NCBI GenBank assembly: GCA_031255955.1
Contig: JAIRRO010000071.1
Coordinates: 1-26,109 of the forward strand
Direction of reading: 5' to 3'
DNA from: Oscillospiraceae bacterium
GTDB taxonomy: Bacteria; Bacillota; Clostridia; Oscillospirales; Oscillospiraceae
DNA length: 26,109 nt
In this document: positions 23,886 through 26,109 of the stretch, piece after piece
Numbering within the stretch: the stretch's first letter is position 1
Layout: each line of letters opens with the position of its first letter
The notes under the pieces: generated by a model
What the model was told of the DNA's origin: nothing
Database searches by the model: none
Seen by the model: the letters and a program-made list of their open reading frames with translations, nothing else
Position numbers and translations under genes: made by a program

Positions 23886-24614
23886 TTACGGCTTTAGCTC
23901 CGTTATTTCGTTCGGCGAAAATTTAAGCGCCCGCTCCTCCATAACGCGCGTGTTCTCCGGGATAAATCCGCGCACGGCGACGCCGGGGAACACCCACGTA
24001 TTAGGACCGATATGCGTACCCGGCTGGGTGACGCAGTTTGCCCCCAATCTGGAGTAATCGCCGAGAATTAACCCGAATTTATCAGCGCCGAGGCTGATAA
24101 CCTCATCCCCGAGGCGCGCCGTCACCTCCGTTTGGTCAAATTTGCGGTTGGCTGTTATGACGCCGGAGCCGAGTCTTGCCCCCGCGCCAAGCACAGAGTC
24201 CCCGGCGAAAGCAAGGCTTGCCACCTTAGACCCGCCGAACATCACCGTATGCTTGACCTCACTGCCGTGCCCGACACTGCAATTATCCCCGATAATCGTA
24301 TACGGGCGAATCAGCGCGCCCGGCATAAGCTCTACATTTCTGCCGATATACGCGGGTCCGATAATCGTCACGCCGTTGTAAATAACGGTACCGCTATCTA
24401 TGTAATAGCTGTTGTGAAAAACCGGCGCGGCGTCCCCGCCGTTTCCGGCGCGAAGCTCCCCGTGGTTTTCCCGAATATCGTGCTGCACAAGCGAATTATC
24501 AAGAAACGTCACCGCGAGCTTCAAAATTTCTTGCGGGGCGGTCAGCTCCGTGAGAAACCCCGGAATCGGGAACGTCTCCGGCTTCCTGAAATAATAGCTG
24601 AGTTTTATTGACAT
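23886..24614 (-). CDS. Left-handed beta-helix (hexapeptide-repeat) protein
   Basis: This 242-aa protein consists mainly of hexapeptide repeats that form a left-handed beta helix, for example IYNGVTIIGPAYIGRN, IRPYTIIGDNCSVGHGSEV and IGPNTWVFPGVAVRGF. An N-terminal part (about 1-70) is not repeat. It resembles the C-terminal acyltransferase half of GlmU-type sugar-nucleotide enzymes, but the nucleotidyltransferase half with its GXGTRM loop is absent. It may therefore be an acyltransferase or a binding protein; substrate unknown. ATG 24614 has GGAGG 11 nt upstream; a GTG at 24635 would overlap that site. It is divergent from the activase gene and convergent with lhr (15 bp gap). Confidence 0.85.
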   Translation of the reverse strand: MSIKLSYYFRKPETFPIPGFLTELTAPQEILKLAVTFLDNSLVQHDIRENHGELRAGNGGDAAPVFHNSYYIDSGTVIYNGVTIIGPAYIGRNVELMPGALIRPYTIIGDNCSVGHGSEVKHTVMFGGSKVASLAFAGDSVLGAGARLGSGVITANRKFDQTEVTARLGDEVISLGADKFGLILGDYSRLGANCVTQPGTHIGPNTWVFPGVAVRGFIPENTRVMEERALKFSPNEITELKP

Positions 24615-24639
24615 AATGTATAACACCTCCCTCACCCCT

Positions 24640-24668
24640 ATTGTACTCTCAAATTTTGCGTTTTACAA
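24640..24668 (-). promoter_or_regulatory. Sigma-A promoter of the beta-helix gene
   Basis: On the minus strand TTGTAA (24663-24668) and TACAAT (24640-24645) are 17 bp apart. Its -35 box shares five of six base pairs with that of the plus-strand promoter at 24662-24690. Confidence 0.75.
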
Positions 24669-24690
24669 TATAAAGTTGTTGTGATATGAT
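24662..24690 (+). promoter_or_regulatory. Sigma-A promoter of the activase gene
   Basis: TTTACA (24662-24667) and TATGAT (24685-24690) are 17 bp apart. The start would be near 24697, leaving a very short leader with AAAGGAG before the ATG at 24714. It overlaps back-to-back with the minus-strand promoter at 24640-24668. Confidence 0.75.
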
Positions 24691-24713
24691 TGTTGCGGGA
24701 AAGGAGCTTTGCT

Positions 24714-25670
24714 ATGAAAACAACAGAGCTTACGGGAAAATTCTATGACATTCAAGGCTTTTCCGTTCACGACGGACCTGGAATCCGCCTCACCTGCTTT
24801 ATGAAAGGCTGTCCCCTGCGCTGTCTGTGGTGCCACAGCCCGGAGTCGCAGGAATTCGGCGCGGAGCTGAATTGGATGGAAATCAAATGCGTCGGTGTAG
24901 AAAAATGCGGACGCTGCCTCACCGCCTGTCCGCATGGCGCCATATCGCGCGGGGCGACGAAAACGGACGCCACCGGCGAGGAGCTTCAGCTTGTCGCGGT
25001 TGACCGCGCGAAATGCGACGACTGCGGCGCGTGCGCCGCTGCGTGTCCCGCCCGCGCGCTGTATATCTGCGGAGAGGATTACACCATTGACGCCCTGATG
25101 GAACGCGTCCGCCGTGATAAGCCGTTTTTCAAAACCTCCGGCGGCGGCGTCACCGTGTCCGGCGGGGAATGTCTCAGCCAGTCGGAATTTTTGACGGAAT
25201 TCTTAATGCGTTGCAAGGCGGAGGACGTTCACACCGCCGTCGATACAACGGGTCTTGCCCCGTGGGAGAAGATACAAAAAATACTGCCGTACACGGATTT
25301 ATTCTTGTACGACCTCAAGCATATGGACAGCGAAAAGCACAAGCTTGGCACGGGTGTACCGAACGATCTAATTTTAGAAAACGCGCAAAAAATAGCGGCG
25401 GCGGGCGGCGCGTTTCAAATCCGCGTACCCGTTATGACGCTGTTTAACGACTCTGCGGAGAACTTTGACGCACTCGGAAAATTCGTAAAATCGCTGGGGA
25501 GCGCCGTTCGGACGGTTCAGCTTTTGCCGTATCACAATTTGGGCGTTGTAAAATGGGAACGCCTCGGGCGCTCGCGTCCGGCTATCGAAATCACCCCGCC
25601 GACTGACGCCCTTATGCAGGCGCGGCGGCAGCAGCTTGAGGATATGGGGCTTGATGTGATAATACATTAA
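24714..25670 (+). CDS. Glycyl-radical enzyme activating protein (radical SAM)
   Basis: Such proteins use S-adenosylmethionine and an iron-sulfur cluster to place a glycyl radical on a partner enzyme; both are oxygen-sensitive, so an anaerobe is implied. The 318-aa product has FSVHDGPGIRLTCF, the radical SAM motif CPLRCLWC (C33, C37, C40), and an insert with two ferredoxin-type Cys sets (59/65/68/72 and 101/104/107/111), then SGGGVTVSGGE and a DTTGLAPWE strand. The double-cluster insert groups it with activases of enzymes such as choline lyase, diol dehydratase and HPA decarboxylase, rather than short PflA. ATG 24714 follows AAAGGAGC. No glycyl-radical enzyme lies beside it in the window, so the partner cannot be named. 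Confidence 0.94.
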   Translation: MKTTELTGKFYDIQGFSVHDGPGIRLTCFMKGCPLRCLWCHSPESQEFGAELNWMEIKCVGVEKCGRCLTACPHGAISRGATKTDATGEELQLVAVDRAKCDDCGACAAACPARALYICGEDYTIDALMERVRRDKPFFKTSGGGVTVSGGECLSQSEFLTEFLMRCKAEDVHTAVDTTGLAPWEKIQKILPYTDLFLYDLKHMDSEKHKLGTGVPNDLILENAQKIAAAGGAFQIRVPVMTLFNDSAENFDALGKFVKSLGSAVRTVQLLPYHNLGVVKWERLGRSRPAIEITPPTDALMQARRQQLEDMGLDVIIH

Positions 25671-25746
25671 AAAACAAGAGGGCGGGTGAGACTGTTTTCG
25701 TACATTTCGTGCCTCGCTTGCAGGGTATACCCTTGGCACCGGAGCT

Positions 25747-26109
25747 TTATATTTCGGAAATCAGTTCTTCAATCAAATAATGTGTCTTGGGGAGAATTTG
25801 TTCGGGTGTGAAATATTCAAGGACAACACCCTCAGCTTGCTTCGTTGTTTGAATTTTAAGCTTTTTTAGTAAAAACCGTATATCATCATAATCCGTTTCC
25901 CCGTACCGCGCGGACATCAACTTCATTGCTAAAAGGTACTCTGCTGAAACAGTTTGCACGCGCAATCCGTCGATTGCTAGAAAGTCCTCAGTGGGTGCGT
26001 TTTGCACGACAAAGCCTTTTACGCTGTCATTCAACCAGCCATCCGGCAGATTTTCGCGTTGTGCGATTATCGCGGCAATTTCATTTATGGCGGTTTTCGG
26101 TTCATAAAG
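25747..26109 (-). CDS. C-terminal part of a nucleotidyltransferase-like protein (cut by window end)
   Basis: The frame is open from the window edge to a TAA at 25747, giving the last 120 residues; a TTG at 26034 is internal, not a start. The segment SAEYLLAMKLMSARYGETDYDDIRFLLKKL is the typical helix of DUF6036/AbiEii-like nucleotidyltransferases (Lys-Leu, Ala-Arg, then Asp-Asp-Ile), which often occur in toxin-antitoxin or defence settings. The N-terminal catalytic GSxxxDxD part would lie beyond the window. The DNA is clearly more A+T-rich than the rest, and the gene is convergent with the activase gene, so recent acquisition is possible. Family call moderate, role unknown. Confidence 0.7.
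   Translation of the reverse strand, partial: LYEPKTAINEIAAIIAQRENLPDGWLNDSVKGFVVQNAPTEDFLAIDGLRVQTVSAEYLLAMKLMSARYGETDYDDIRFLLKKLKIQTTKQAEGVVLEYFTPEQILPKTHYLIEELISEI

Noticed and set aside
25671..25746. Terminator after the activase gene
   Set aside because: GTGCC (25709-25713) and GGCAC (25735-25739) with the palindrome GGGTATACCC inside make only a weak, bulged structure without a T-run.

Overview
The window looks like a piece of chromosome from an anaerobic, spore-forming, G+C-rich member of the Firmicutes (Clostridia). Evidence for this is a SpoVT sporulation regulator, an IreB phosphoprotein, an ArgR repressor, a glycyl-radical-enzyme activase, sigma-A-type promoters with 16-18 bp spacers, and strong Shine-Dalgarno sites, several of them in front of TTG or GTG starts. 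Genus cannot be assigned from sequence alone. No tRNA, rRNA, CRISPR array, insertion sequence or prophage was seen.

The most notable locus is the minus-strand operon at 7950-891. A sigma-A promoter (7923-7950) precedes about 650 bases of G+C-rich, hairpin-dense DNA that holds no credible protein. This is followed by a 178-aa four-helix membrane protein with the features of OapA, then dxs, tlyA, nadK, argR and recN, packed with short gaps or overlaps. The neighbourhood (isoprenoid gene dxs, tlyA, argR, recN, oapA directly 3' of a large structured RNA) is the one known for OLE RNA (Ornate Large Extremophilic RNA). I therefore call 7915-7262 (minus) an OLE RNA, with OapA as its membrane partner. 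The class is known but its biochemical role is not settled.

Layout. 1-894: the tail of an unknown plus-strand gene, a perfect terminator hairpin, and a hypothetical gene with a proline-rich linker, convergent with recN. 891-7950: the OLE/oapA/dxs/tlyA/nadK/argR/recN operon. 8150-8689: spoVT, divergent from OLE. 8783-10353: an M24 aminopeptidase and a YqeG-type HAD phosphatase (minus). 10424-11206: an unrecognised 260-aa protein. 11203-13889: rarA and glyA (minus), separated by a run of small hairpins. 14089-17158: serC-serA-ymdB (plus); serC is divergent from glyA, so serine and glycine synthesis share a control region. 17167-17409: ireB (minus). 17657-23870: a V4R-domain protein, a diguanylate cyclase and an Lhr-type helicase (plus). 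23886-24614 (minus) and 24714-25670 (plus): a left-handed beta-helix protein and a glycyl-radical-enzyme activase, divergent from overlapping -35 boxes. 25747-26109: the C-terminal part of a nucleotidyltransferase-like protein in noticeably more A+T-rich DNA, running off the window.

Themes. Isoprenoid precursor supply (Dxs), NADP supply (NadK), ribosomal RNA methylation (TlyA), arginine control (ArgR) and DNA repair (RecN) are tied to the OLE ribonucleoprotein transcript. SerA, SerC and GlyA make serine and glycine. The V4R protein plus diguanylate cyclase probably form a small-molecule or redox-responsive cyclic-di-GMP module.
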